Assembly: GCA_025403435.1 (NCBI GenBank)
Contig: CM046350.1
Coordinates: 3,440,070-3,504,069 of the forward strand
From: Artocarpus heterophyllus
Taxonomy: Eukaryota > Streptophyta > Magnoliopsida > Rosales > Moraceae
Direction: 5' to 3'
Length of the DNA: 64,000 bases
Shown here in pieces: positions 36,063 through 47,733 of the stretch (position 1 is the stretch's first letter; the number at the start of each line of letters is the position of its first letter). Made by a program: the position numbers and the translations under genes. The notes below the pieces were generated by a model. The model did not search any database. It had not been told where the DNA came from and saw nothing but the letters and a program-made list of their open reading frames with translations.

Positions 36063-36220
36063 TTTACAAATTCTCTCTCCATGAGCCCTTGATAAATTGT
36101 GTAGAGAGAATTTGTAAATGTAATTAGCAATGATAAATTTTATTTTTGCCCCTTGATAAATTGCCATACCCTTGATAAATTGGATATAATTAGCAATGAT
36201 AAATTTTATTTTTGCCCCTG
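36040..36220. other. Scrambled junction with templated filler and hairpin
   Basis: A perfect inverted repeat ACATTTACAAATTCTCTCT / AGAGAGAATTTGTAAATGT (about 36059-36077 and 36103-36121) flanks a 25-bp loop. CTTGATAAATTG occurs three times, TTGCCATACCCT-type sequence twice, and the 30-bp start of the neighbouring inverted-repeat element (AATTAGCAATGATAAATTTT...) twice. The pieces are copies of sequences from either side. Confidence 0.75.
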
Positions 36221-36511
36221 AACTTTAATCAGTTTGTCACCTTGCCCCATAAACTTCGAAAATTGGCATGCATGCCTATCAAACTTTAAAACTTCAGCAA
36301 AAATATCCCTTTTGCAAAATTCCATACATAAAGCTTATTATTGCCCATTGAACTTTGATAATTATGTCATCTTACCCTCTAAACTTCAAAAACTTGTATT
36401 TTTATCCCTAATTTATTTTTTCATTTTTTCTAGTCGACAATTTTTGACAATTAGATGCACTTTTTATTTTTTTGATACCCATAATTGTTATAGTATATAA
36501 TAGGCCTTAAA

Positions 36512-36544
<33 letters not shown>

Positions 36545-37231
36545 AATCTTCCACTTTTTTTTTGTGCCAAATAAATGTACTTTTTTTTCATTTGTAATGC
36601 ACTTTTTTTTTAACTAATGGCAATGCATTTGTTTGTTTGGTAATTAAACTGTACTATATTTTTGTTAAAGTATTTGATTTTTTTTTTTAGCTACAATTTT
36701 CTTCTAAATATGTTTAAAATATATATTTTTATATAATCTTCTACTTGTTTTTTTTGTATACTTCTTTTTTAATTTTTAATTTTATTTTTGGTGCCAAATA
36801 GATGTATTTTTTCAACTGTAATGCATTTTTAACTAATTGTAATGCACTTTTTTGTTTGGTAATTAAAATGTATTATGATTTTTGTTAAAGTATGATTTTT
36901 TTAGCTACAATAGTCTTTTAGTTTTTACCCTAAATATATATATTTTAGGGCTATTATATACTATAACAAATATAGTCATCAAAAAAATAAAAAGTGCATC
37001 TAATTATCAAAAAATTGTCGACTAGAAAAAAATTAAAAAATAAATTAGGAGATAAAAATACAAGTTTTTGAAGTTTAGAAGGGCAAGATGACATAATTTC
37101 TAAAGTTTGAGGGGCAAAATTACTTGCTAACGTTTTGAAATTTGCGGGGTATGCATGCTAATTTTGCAAAGTTCAAAGGATAAAATGACAAATTGACTAA
37201 AATTTGAGGGCAAAAATAAAAGTTATCCTAT
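36196..37231. mobile_element. Long inverted-repeat element, about 1 kb
   Basis: Left arm 36196-36510 and right arm about 36945-37231 are inverted copies: TTTTATTTTTGCCC at the tips, TTTGTCA, TTGCATGCATGCC versus GGGTATGCATGCTAATTTTG, TAGTCGACAATTTTT versus AAAAATTGTCGACTAG, and GTTATAGTATATAATAG. Between the arms is a tandem duplication of about 190 bp (36530-36720 and 36725-36930; shared GTGCCAAATA(A/G)ATGTA, GGTAATTAAA, TTTTTGTTAAAGTAT, TTTAGCTACAAT). No protein is encoded. It resembles a non-autonomous MULE or foldback element; the superfamily is not settled. Confidence 0.75.
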
Positions 37232-37504
37232 TAAATATAACACTAAGGCGACAAACTTGCCTGAGTCCTTTTTTCAAAAATAAAAAATAAAAAAAATCAT
37301 GGTTTTCTTCTTTTGAATATTGAACTAACATTGATTTTAGTTATTTGAGAACACAGTTTAAATCATAAAATTACAATTCAAACCAATTTTTGAGAATGTT
37401 TTTTTTCCTATAAAATTTAAATTTTAAGCCAATTTTGGATTTAAAATGCTTTGGTTTAAACTACGTTATCAAGTTCTTTCGAAGAATATACGCCAAAATC
37501 TCAC
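37232..37504. other. Non-genic AT-rich DNA
   Basis: Nothing recognisable apart from short A/T runs; it separates the inverted-repeat element from the LRR relic. Confidence 0.4.
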
Positions 37505-38715
37505 CCAAGTGAAGCCGTCAAATTCCCCGGGCTATTTTGTATTGTTCCAGTCAATTGATTATTTGAAAGATCCCTGAATATATACACTATAAATTAATAA
37601 TATGCATACATGTGTATAATTAACTTCAACAACCCAAATAGGGCAGGTCATATCAATAAAAATTACCGAAGCAATAGATCAACAAAATTTGTATATACAC
37701 AGGTATTAGAGCCGACTCAAATTCCCCCATATATCAGGGATGCTACCTCCAATTCCATTGTCAGATAAATCACTGTTTAGATGAAAACAACATCACTCGG
37801 ATGTGTGTGTATTCATAAACGATCTTCAAATGGGAGGCATACTTAATATATTAATAATAACATTAAATTATAAAAGATTGGAAGAAATTACCAAAAACAC
37901 CCTTTATATTTTGTCTAAATAGCGCATTTACCTCTCTTATAATCCAAATGCCTGGATGTAAAATTGGACTAAAAATATTCCTTAAAGCAATTAAAGCCTT
38001 TTTTTTTGTAGAAAAGTTCTCGCACCCTTAGTTTGTAACTCGCAGGTTTCGAACTAGGAGCTCCTACTTCCCAGCCTAACACTCTCTCCCACCATTTTTT
38101 TTATAAACATTAATCCCAAAGTATTAAAAAAATCAACATAAAAAAATTATAAATCTTAAAATAACTGGAGTTTTGTTTGATTGAAATATTTCTTTAAAAA
38201 TTTTAATTTTTTTAATCTTTTAGTTAAGTCATTTTTAAAATAAGATTTAATATAAATTTGTCAAGTTGATCTTGGTATTTTTAAAAATTCAACTGCTTCA
38301 GGAGGTATTTGAGTTTGATATTAAAAACAAATGGGATTTTTGAGCACACAAAACATAGGTAGCGTCGTGGGTATTTTTCGGGCCGGAAAATTATATTTTA
38401 GAGCGCGTCATATTGTGGTCATAATATTGCAAGAGAATTAGTTACAGTGACTCTAGATATTTAAGATCGGCAACTTCTGGTGGTAGGATTCCTTTCAACC
38501 CTTGGTTGTTCCATGAACTGCCATGTTAAGTAAGATTAGTCAGAATTAAATTGAAATTTCAACATACAGTATGTCGATGTGGCAGGTTGTGCTGTTGTCG
38601 TAGTTGCAATTACAAGAGAAGCGGGCATCTTGATGTGAGGCGTTGTCAATGCAGAGAGTTCTTTGAGACCCGTTCTTCATTCCGAACCTCCTTGCTACAG
38701 TGTTCAGGGCATACG
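37505..38715 (-). pseudogene. N-terminal exons of an LRR-RLK VIII-2 type relic
   Basis: Four exon-like units on the minus strand. 38715-38568 (148 nt) reads LNTVARRFGMKNGSQ and CNCNYDNSTTCHIDI, the cysteine-bearing N-terminal cap that precedes the LRRs in this family. 38517-38446 (72 nt) reads NNQGLKGILPPEVADLKYLE, in frame with the cap exon. 37772-37710 reads DLSDNGIGGSIPDIWGNLSR but its donor GT is CT. 37573-37505 reads DLSNNQLTGTIQNSPGNLTA. No signal-peptide exon upstream and no further exon downstream were found; the downstream side is occupied by the inverted-repeat element. A separate partial paralogue of the receptor gene at 47.7-62.2 kb. Confidence 0.75.
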
Positions 38716-39493
38716 CTGCGAGACATTTCAACAACTTTTAAGGTTTACTTCACATATTAATGTTAACTTATCAACCTAGATTAGCTTATTAAGGGCTATT
38801 TTAATAAACAGCGTTAATTGTGTTAAACCATTTGTTAAATGACTGAAACTCTTTTATATGATAAATCCAAAACTCATTTACAACAACCTAAACGTGATCA
38901 CGACCCAAATTGTCAATGTTACACATGATTTCTTTTAAAAGAGTTGCTACAAAAAACATGAGAAGTTGTTGATCCTCATAGATCAATATTATAATATATA
39001 TAAGTATTGGGCACTTCTAATTTTTTTAAAAAAGAAAAGTTGGTTAAAAAAATATAAAACACGAAAATTTCATAAGAACTTCCTTCAAAAATATATAATT
39101 TTCCTCAAAGAATACAAGAAAATAAATAACCAAAATGAGAAAGTTGTACATCTATATTGACTCTACTTTTTCTGTAATCAGTTCTTTGAATTGTAATTAT
39201 ATAGTTTCAATAACATTCTCATACGAAAATATACATGCTTGAAAACTATAAAATGAGATAAAATATTTATTAACATTAAAATATTGCTAATTAATTTAAA
39301 TTAATTAAATAAAATATAGACATGCTGCTCAAGCTAGTTGGATAAGGAATGACAATTGCGCACTTACTCTAAAAGAGATGGAGGTCAATTGGTAGAGTTT
39401 AATATTTTATATATGGACTGCGACTTTTGATCCCGTAAAAGAAAGGGACTTATGTCCGCCATGCTCAACGTAGAAAGGATTTCGAGGCGTATC
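38716..39493. other. Intergenic, nothing recognised
   Basis: AT-rich DNA; short frames such as 38966-39160 are lysine-rich by composition. No RNA gene was recognised. Confidence 0.4.
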
Positions 39494-39711
39494 TGTGACG
39501 TCCCGAAGTACAGGTAATGATGTGATAGATTAATTAAATTAATTAAATTAAATTTTTAGTAAAAAATTTGATTAAATATTAAAACGTGAGAGGTTTAAAA
39601 ACTTTTTAAGGACAAATATTGTTATTTTGAAAGCAGTTGAACAGGAAATAAAATAATAAAGACAAATGAACATAAGTCGGGCCCCATCGAACCAACATTA
39701 GTGCCATATAT
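39494..39711 (+). mobile_element. Possible LTR start of another gypsy element
   Basis: TGTGACGTCCCGAAGTACAGG at 39494 has the look of a plant gypsy LTR start (TGTGACGTCCCGA). Only about 220 bp remain before the family A LTR begins at 39712. No partner end was identified. Confidence 0.35.
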
Positions 39712-42654
39712 TGTCACAACCTGTATTTTTTGGGCTGTGATAAAACGTTTTCTTACTTACGTATAGATAAAAACTTAGGAATATATATTTTTTTAAAATA
39801 TATTATACATACAGATTTTAGCAACCTTCAAGGTACAAACATATACATATATTTACATAAACAAACTTTCTTTTACAATATTGTTTGCCAAATATTTTCG
39901 AGACAGGTTTTGTCTTACTTAACCAGGTTACTGCTTTTATACAACAAATTTCAAAACAACTTAAAATATATTACAACGAAAATATGTCTGTGACGGCATC
40001 CATACCTAATTCTACACATTACTCACATCCCTCCGCCAGCTCATCAGTGAATTTTTTCTGACCTCTTAATGGGAATACTTACAGTATGAAATACTAAGTG
40101 AGCTTACACCCAGTAAGTCCCAATATAGCCCACATGCTCATTTACTAAAATGCATGATCCAGTTATGCTTTCTTATTAACATTCTTTATCCTTATCATGT
40201 CTTATCTTTAACTATGGCTCAAGTGCTCGTACCATTGCGCACATAGGTCTACGTAACATGGAGGCCATACCATAACCTTAAACTCCCCATGAGCCAGGAG
40301 TTGGTATGATACTTTTCTTAATTCTAGTGGTGTAATTACCAATCCAATATTATGGTTATCATACCATGCATGAGGTCATATTCACATGTTATACACAAAA
40401 CATAAATACTATTCTACTGTATAGTATACACATGTATATATTTTATATACTCACAGGTACACATTAATATACTCACATGTATACGACATAATATACACAT
40501 AGGTATACACCTTAATATACACACACGTATATATTCATATATATATATATATATCATATTCTATACCTACATTTTCATACTGTAGGTGGGATTGGTACTT
40601 GCTTGTTTTGGTTGCTGCGCAAGTTGACCTTAGTTCCCTTTTTCCTATTCTTCTAGGGTTATGTTTGGCCAATTACAACTTTATTAGCCAAATTTTTACT
40701 ATTTCATCTATGTGTCAATACAAAACAATCGTTAATTAATAGATCGGGTTGCATAACTGTATACAACTCCGATAATCACGGATTCTCTTACTCCTATCTT
40801 ACTCTATCCTATTGTCTTTAACGACTGCAGAAATCTTTCTAATAATCCATTTTCCCATTTGGAACGTTTCAGAGTGATTCGGGTTACTCGTGAAAAAATT
40901 ACGATTTTGCCATTAGTGGGCCTTCCTAAATTTCTCGAGCTCGATTTTGCTATTTCAGGAAAAATTGTTGCTTATTAATTTTAAAATAATACCCTGGGGT
41001 TTTGGGTCTCCTTATTTTATATCAATGGCTCATTTTAATAAAACTTTGCAAGTTTGTCCTTATTTAAAAATTTTGACAATTTTACCCCCGAGACTAAAAT
41101 TAATCTCTTTAAACCATAATTTTTCATTTTTCATAAGGATCATTTTTGTTCAAAATACCATACCCAAAATCCTTTTGCAAAAATGACATTTTTGCCCTTT
41201 AAAATTTTTTTTTTCCAATTTTAATAAATTTTTGTAAAATTAATATCTCGTAGACAAAGGTGATTTTCGATGAACCATTCATGATTTTTAACAGTTTTGT
41301 CGAGATCTACAACTTTCGTGTTTTAACTTTTTTGAAATTCCCACTGCACAAGGATTTTTTGGTCATTTTTCAAATCTACTGAGAAAAACTTTTTCTTTGC
41401 AATTTAGTCCTTGGGTCATTTTTGTGAAAATCAGTTTTAAAAAAGCATTTCCACCACTGTGAAGGCAGTTTCAACCTTTGCCTAAACCATGTTCATGCCA
41501 AATCACTATTCTTTGCAAAACTAACATCAAAATTACAAAACTGACCTATTTTTGCATAAACCCACAATTTTCAAATGTAACCCCTAATTTCAACAATACC
41601 AACATGTCATAAACCATATACCCATGGAATTCAATCACAATCTTGCTTGAATACCCACATGCTTTTTGAAATAATCAAAATTAAAACAAACCAAATAAAC
41701 TTTAAGTAAAAAAAATTAGAACTTACCCAAAAGAAAGTTTGTGATTTTAGGCTTTCCAAGAGCTCCTTTGCAAATTTCCTAAGCACTTTTCACATGAGGA
41801 AACCTTGGATCAAACTTTCTCTCTTAATCCAATAATATCCTAAGAAAATTCAAGAAAAAAGTTTAGATTTCTTACCTTAGAAGTTTACCAAAACCTTAGT
41901 CTTGAAGCTTGAAACTTAGTGGGGTGATTTTGCAAGAATTTGGGCTTGAGAAAATTTGAGATGGAGCTCTAATGGCTACCGTGGGGTGAGGGAGAAGGAA
42001 TTAAAAAAAAAAATTGGCTTGTTTTAGTTTTAATCCATGCTTATCTTGTTATGGTGACTCACCAAGTAATCAAGTGGTTTACTAAGGTGGCTAGGTGTGA
42101 TTGGGCCACCTTTCATGGCATAGTGGCCCAATAAAATTTCAATGGGTGTCCACTTGGTGGGCCTTAAAATTTTACACAGTATAATTTTCACCATACAGTA
42201 TTTTTCTTATACTGCAGTGGTAAAACCAATGAAAAACGTATTCTTAGACTATAGAAAATATTCTACTTGCCTTTGGTTTATTTTTGGAAGCCAAACATAA
42301 TATTTTTTATATCTATGTTTTCACTTAGCAGTATACCTATACCGCATCAGATCCCCTTTGTGCACTGGTTTAGGATTTTGATAGACTCTCTATCTTATTT
42401 ATACCTTAATTATCGATCCATTTATATCACAATTTTATAATTAATTCTGATATAAAATTCATTTTATGGATATCATTTATAAATTATTGAGTATTTAAAA
42501 TCACAAAATCTATATTGATAATATCTCACATTACATCGAGTTCACAGTGGAGTTTCTTATTGATACTACTTATTTGTACATTATTATAATTTTTACAGAA
42601 AATACACACAATTAAATATTAGATTTTATTAATAAATTTTCCTTGGTCATTACA
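39712..42654 (-). mobile_element. Family A solo LTR, reverse orientation
   Basis: Minus-strand sequence starts TGTAATGACCAAGG (42654) and ends with the TTGTGACA end (39712), with the same internal blocks as the two forward LTRs: the tRNA-like-free leader, the GTATACC minisatellite (reverse, 40400-40570), the ACAGTGTAA-type U3 words and the AAGTGAAAACATAG block. Length is 2943 bp. No primer site or polypurine tract adjoins, so it is a solo LTR. Flanking 5-mers on its own strand are ATGTG and ATATA, a duplication only if two G-to-A changes occurred. Confidence 0.8.
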
Positions 42655-44670
42655 CACATGGTATCGACAATAAAATATTACAATCACAGTCCAATATGTG
42701 AGATTAACATTTAAATGATACATGCCTAGGTTAAATGAAACAAAAACCTAAATCAGTATTCCTACAACTCACTTGTTGCCCAATTGCCTTCGTGTCGATC
42801 CTAAGCTGCAATCCACCTAGGGGAAAGGTTTTAAAACAAATAGAGAAATGTGAGCGAATGGCTCAATAGGACTAAATTTTGAAATTCATTTAATTTAAAT
42901 ATAAAATTCATTACATAGAAAAATATTTGAAAATAGAAATAAATCCAATTAAATCGTTCTTACCAAAATAGTCCTTTATTCATCTAAATATAAAATCCAT
43001 TATGTAGTCTTGGGCAAACCATAGTAAATCACCACCATAGTGGTCCAATTGGGTTTCGGGACCTGCCCTCAAGGTTGCACTCTACACGACCCGATCTCTA
43101 ATCATGACATCATGCTTTTATGTGTATTTATTATTATTTAAAGCCCATGTTACCAAGTATTCTCAATTACATTTATTATGTGATTCATTATGATCATTTG
43201 ATTCTTGACAAATAATGAAAATTGCTAAGAAGTTTATCTAAATCGTTCCCTGAAATCCGTTTTAAAAGAAATCATTTCGTAAGAAATCACTTTGAAGGAA
43301 ATCATTTTGAAAGAAATCATTTTGTGGCCAAAGGCCCCCTTTGAAAACATTTAAAACATTTTGTCATTTATTGAAAACATTTTGGAAGAATCCTTTGAGG
43401 CCAAAATCATTAAAACCTGGCTGCCAAGAAAGGGATAGAAGTCTTACCTCGATATCCTGCATCATGACTCAACACCGCAGTCCCAAACTGCTATATGTTA
43501 GCTCCACAGAACCACGAACGACCATACATATAAACTAAGTTTATCAGTGTCCAGCTTAAGATATATTACACTATTAAGCTATCTCATGATGTCCTAGTGT
43601 GCCATTTATGTCTGTAAAATCATACTATAAAGTTTAAATGCTCAATCAGGGTTTAAAACAATGAAAACATGTGAAAAACAACCCTTTTTCCTATGGCTGG
43701 TCGGCCTACCAAATTTCTTGGTCCAACCTGCTAAATTACACAGTTCGGTCTATCAGCCAGACAGGACTAGCCTACCAAACTTTCCCAGGTTTGGCTTGTC
43801 GAAGGGATGAGTCTGGCCTGCCGGACTCAAGAATCCAGCCTGCCGAGCTGGAAAAATCTAAAAAGTTCCAGATTCAAGCATCGGCCTCCTGTGCTCAAAT
43901 CTTCATTTTTAACCTGTTTTCTCAATTCCCAGGCATAGAAAAGACTCACAATTCATTGAAAAACATAAATAAACACTTTTAAACTAGTTCAAGCAAGATT
44001 TACAAAGGAATTCTCAAGAAAATCCAAAAATGAGAAAATAGATAAACATGATTTAATCTAAACTTTTGTTCAATCAAGCTTAAGTTTAGGTTGGGTTGAG
44101 TTGTTCTAACCTAGATTAAGGGTTTTCTAAGCTTATAAAACCTAGATTATAATGTTTTAAAGAAATTAGAAAATTGAAGCAAAGTTTAAAAAATTGAAAA
44201 TAAAAGAATTTACCTCGAATCGAAGATTTAAAATGAGTTTGTGGAAGCTCAGTCGCGTTCCTAGACTGCCAATCCAGCTAAGAATCAAATCTTGGATTCA
44301 AAAATTTTTGAATCAAAAAGAAAGAGGGGGGAAAAAAACGCAGAGAGAGAGAGAGAAAGAGAGAGTAGACTGAGAGAGAGTGAGAGAAAGAGAGAGAGAT
44401 TTAAATAGAGAAAAATATGATTTTACAGGGTGAAAATCATGTTCCAATACATGGTTTTCCAAAAGGGGCACATTAGATATCTGACAAATTATTTTGTTCC
44501 AAAAATTCAAAATAACAATTAAAATAATAAGGAGTGATTAAAAATAATTAGAAGAAATACTAATTTGAAAATATTATAAAATAGTTAAATTAAGTTCAAA
44601 CTTACATTATGGCACACTAATTCACCATTTTTCACACTAATTACACTGAATTAAAAGTCGGGGTGCTACA
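42655..44670 (-). mobile_element. LTR-like region of a third gypsy family
   Basis: On the minus strand it starts near 44670 with TGTAGCACCCCGACTTTTAA, a common start for plant gypsy LTRs, and reads to about 42659 (GTCGATACCA). It includes a block of AGGCC/GGCAGGC words at 43690-43860 and a (GA)n tract at 44338-44400. No protein-coding frame is convincing; the 103-codon frame at 43671-43982 reads through the repetitive block. Target duplications were not found. Solo LTR status is inferred. Confidence 0.45.
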
Positions 44671-47600
44671 ACATCATACTAACTTAACATTTCTATTTAT
44701 CATTCTTTGCCCTTATAGGCGCATATGAATGTATTAGCAAGAGTTTTTTTCTTTCTTTTTTTATATGTACTTGTTTTATATCAACAAAAGAAGGATTGAT
44801 TACAAAATTCCCCAAAATGTAATGTGCGTTTCCCCATACTGTGAAATATTAAAAAAAAAAACTCTTTTTGTTAGAACTTTTAATAAAACTTGTACATAAT
44901 TAAAATTTGGTAGATAATATAAAAGTAAAGCTATTTTGAATTTAAAAAGATATAATTTTAAAATTTTAATTATTAAAATATAAACTAAAAAATCGTAAAA
45001 TTTTTTTAAAACAAATAATCATTCTTTTACTTTCATGTGGCTGCACCAAGGGAAGCTAATAGTCTAATTGTTTATTAAATTGTTCAACAATTCTATTGTT
45101 TTTGTAATATTGTGTCATTTATGTTTAACATTATAATTCAAAGAGTTTTCTTGTTTATATTTAATAGATTGGAGAGCAAATGTTTTGTTTTGAAGTTGAT
45201 GAGAACAAATATTTTTTTTTTGATGTCGAGGCACAATGTTCTAAGGGTTAATTAATTAAAGGGGAATTTTTTTTGTGATTAATTTCCAAATAAACGGTAC
45301 GTGTAGTGATCTTAATAGAAAGATAATCTTTACTTTTGAGTTGCAAAATAAAATAAAATTATAAAACTGCATTTGTTGTAATGTTAAAGTTACCAAGCCT
45401 GATAGGATGGAGATTAATACATTGTGTGAAGTAATGTCTACCTTTTTTCACGTTAAACGAAAAGGAAAAATATCATTCCAGTATTCTGATTGAAAAATCT
45501 ATGTCAATTGAATATTTCTTCTTCTAAAAAAATCATAATTCTGGTCAAGAGAGTATCCTATTATTTGGCAAAATACGGGAATGTTGGTGTAAAATTTAAA
45601 ATTTAAAATGAAATTATGTAAAATTAACTAATTCATATAAAAAATTTTTGATAGAGTAATTAATAATATTATTACATATTAAACTCAACAATTAATAATG
45701 CATCACACATTGCGAAATAAAAACATTATCGCAAAAGGCGCCAGACATAGACAATACCAAAATGGATTTTTTTTTATACGAGTACAATAATATGGTACAC
45801 CTGATGTGATAATAAAAGGTTAATTACTCGCAATAATTAATAAATGCATTTACCTTCTTTTTCATACAATGCCAGTTATGCCCTGAGCTGTGGCATGAAA
45901 ATTGAATTCATGACTGAGCTACCAAAGCAAAATTAAGCTGACGTGAATAATAAACTTAGCAAACACCCGTAGACAAAGCTCATCATTCATTTTTGCCTTC
46001 AATCTAAATTGGAGTGAAGGGAAATATAGAATTGATGTATCAACTCTGATGTAGTCTTCTTCAATGTATCGAAGAAAAGACACTCTGTTAATTTCTTTCC
46101 AACTTTTTAGTCTCACAAAAAGCAACCCACACGAATCACGACGCAAAAGCACAAGAAATTTGTGATGTTGGACCGTCTTTCTATTCTTTTGAGGTCATAT
46201 GGAATATTGAAGCAGTAATACAGACGCTCATCTCCTATAAGTCTTTGGCTCAAAAGGTCTAAAAGAGAATAAATAAACAAAAGCTAAATATACTATATAT
46301 TACCCCTAAAAAATGTATTATATATATATATATATGTATGCATATGTATTCTTCTATAGAAGTCGTGAATGTGATCGATCAAATCATTCTACCTCCTCAA
46401 AGCAACATTAACGAGTGCGGATGGTGGAGCTATAAAGCCCCTTTAAACTTATCTTTTTTATTAAATTATACAAAAGCAGTACACGCTCATTATATTTTTT
46501 AATTAGTTATCAGCGAATGGAATTGAATCTGGATACATATCTGTCAGAACTATAGAGGCCATATAATTATTGAAAATCGTTGAACTTTAAACTTTAAAAA
46601 TTATAGTGTACGTGGGAAAGTGGGAATAATAAGGGAACGAAGTTGTGAGCTGCAAAAGATGGGAAGGGATATTTCATGATAATCGAAATGATAGGAAAAG
46701 TTTCATTGCCATAATTAGTTATGATTTTTTCATCTAATTATACACTAATTGTAATCATTTCGTTGTTCCCTTAATTATTTTTAGTCTACTTTTAATTGTA
46801 ACATTAACATTATTAGTCATAAAAGCATGCTCTATTAACTGATAAAATTGGAACAGTACAGAATTAATAAAAATATGCTCTATTAACTGTTAAAATTGGA
46901 ACAATGGAGAATTATTTTTTGTTAATTTTGTTATGTAAGATATTGATGCACTGCTATATAATTGGTGATTTCATCATAAAATCAGAATAGTAATATTAAT
47001 TACTAGTGCACTGTTATTATATTACTAGCCCAGCAGAAGTTCTTTTCTTCTGTTAATGCTGTTGGCTGGGCATCCCATTTTTATGTATAATCTGCTTTGC
47101 ACGTTAGAATATCTTTTACATTCTCAAGATTGTTATAACAGTTGACATGATATCAACAACAGCTAATAAATCCTAACTACTAGATTGACAACTATTAGTT
47201 GAACCATCCTCGATCAAATCCTCAACTTAAATCTAAAAATAAAATAAAATAAGATAATAAAAAAAAGTTAACAAGATCTGCCCAAAGGCAATACATGAAT
47301 AAAAAAAAAAAATTAACACAAAGAGCAAAAAACCTAAATGTAGTCTAAAAAGATCAGGAGAGCCGTGCACTAGGTCAAGCATATATATAATTGCAATCTT
47401 TAAGATCCCCGGAAACGACCGCGATCTATAAGATCTGGAAAAAATTAAAAAGCCATAATAATGTAAATAAATTGCAATCTCATAATAAAACAAAAAAAAT
47501 CCCATAAAACATGGTTGTGATTGTAATATTGATAACTGCATAAATACTCACACGTACATCTCTCAATAGTCACGGGCTCCAATACGAAAGTCAAAGTAAA

Positions 47601-47733
47601 GACATGCATGTATAGACTCACACGTGGTGTATATATAGAGGAATGACATATAATACACACAGACACAAATGATTTAATATTTTCATGTTTCAGAGGTCGT
47701 ATTTTCGTAGAAGCAGAGGACTGATCTGCATCT
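44671..47733. other. Intergenic and 3' flank of the receptor gene
   Basis: No gene supported. A tandem duplication of about 55 bp (ATGCTCTATTAACTG...TTGGAACA) lies at 46826-46910, and an (AT)n tract near 46320. The last few hundred bases before 47734 are probably the receptor gene's 3' UTR. Minus-strand frames at 45919-46152 and 47233-47666 have no recognised similarity. Confidence 0.4.

Noticed and set aside
39325..39400. Stretch with tRNA-like words (AGCTAGTTGGATAAGG)
   Set aside because: No cloverleaf, no second promoter box and no acceptor pairing could be drawn.
43671..43982. 103-codon frame in the LTR-like region
   Set aside because: Reads through the repeated AGGCC-type words; no family match, and the opposite strand is the element's sense strand.
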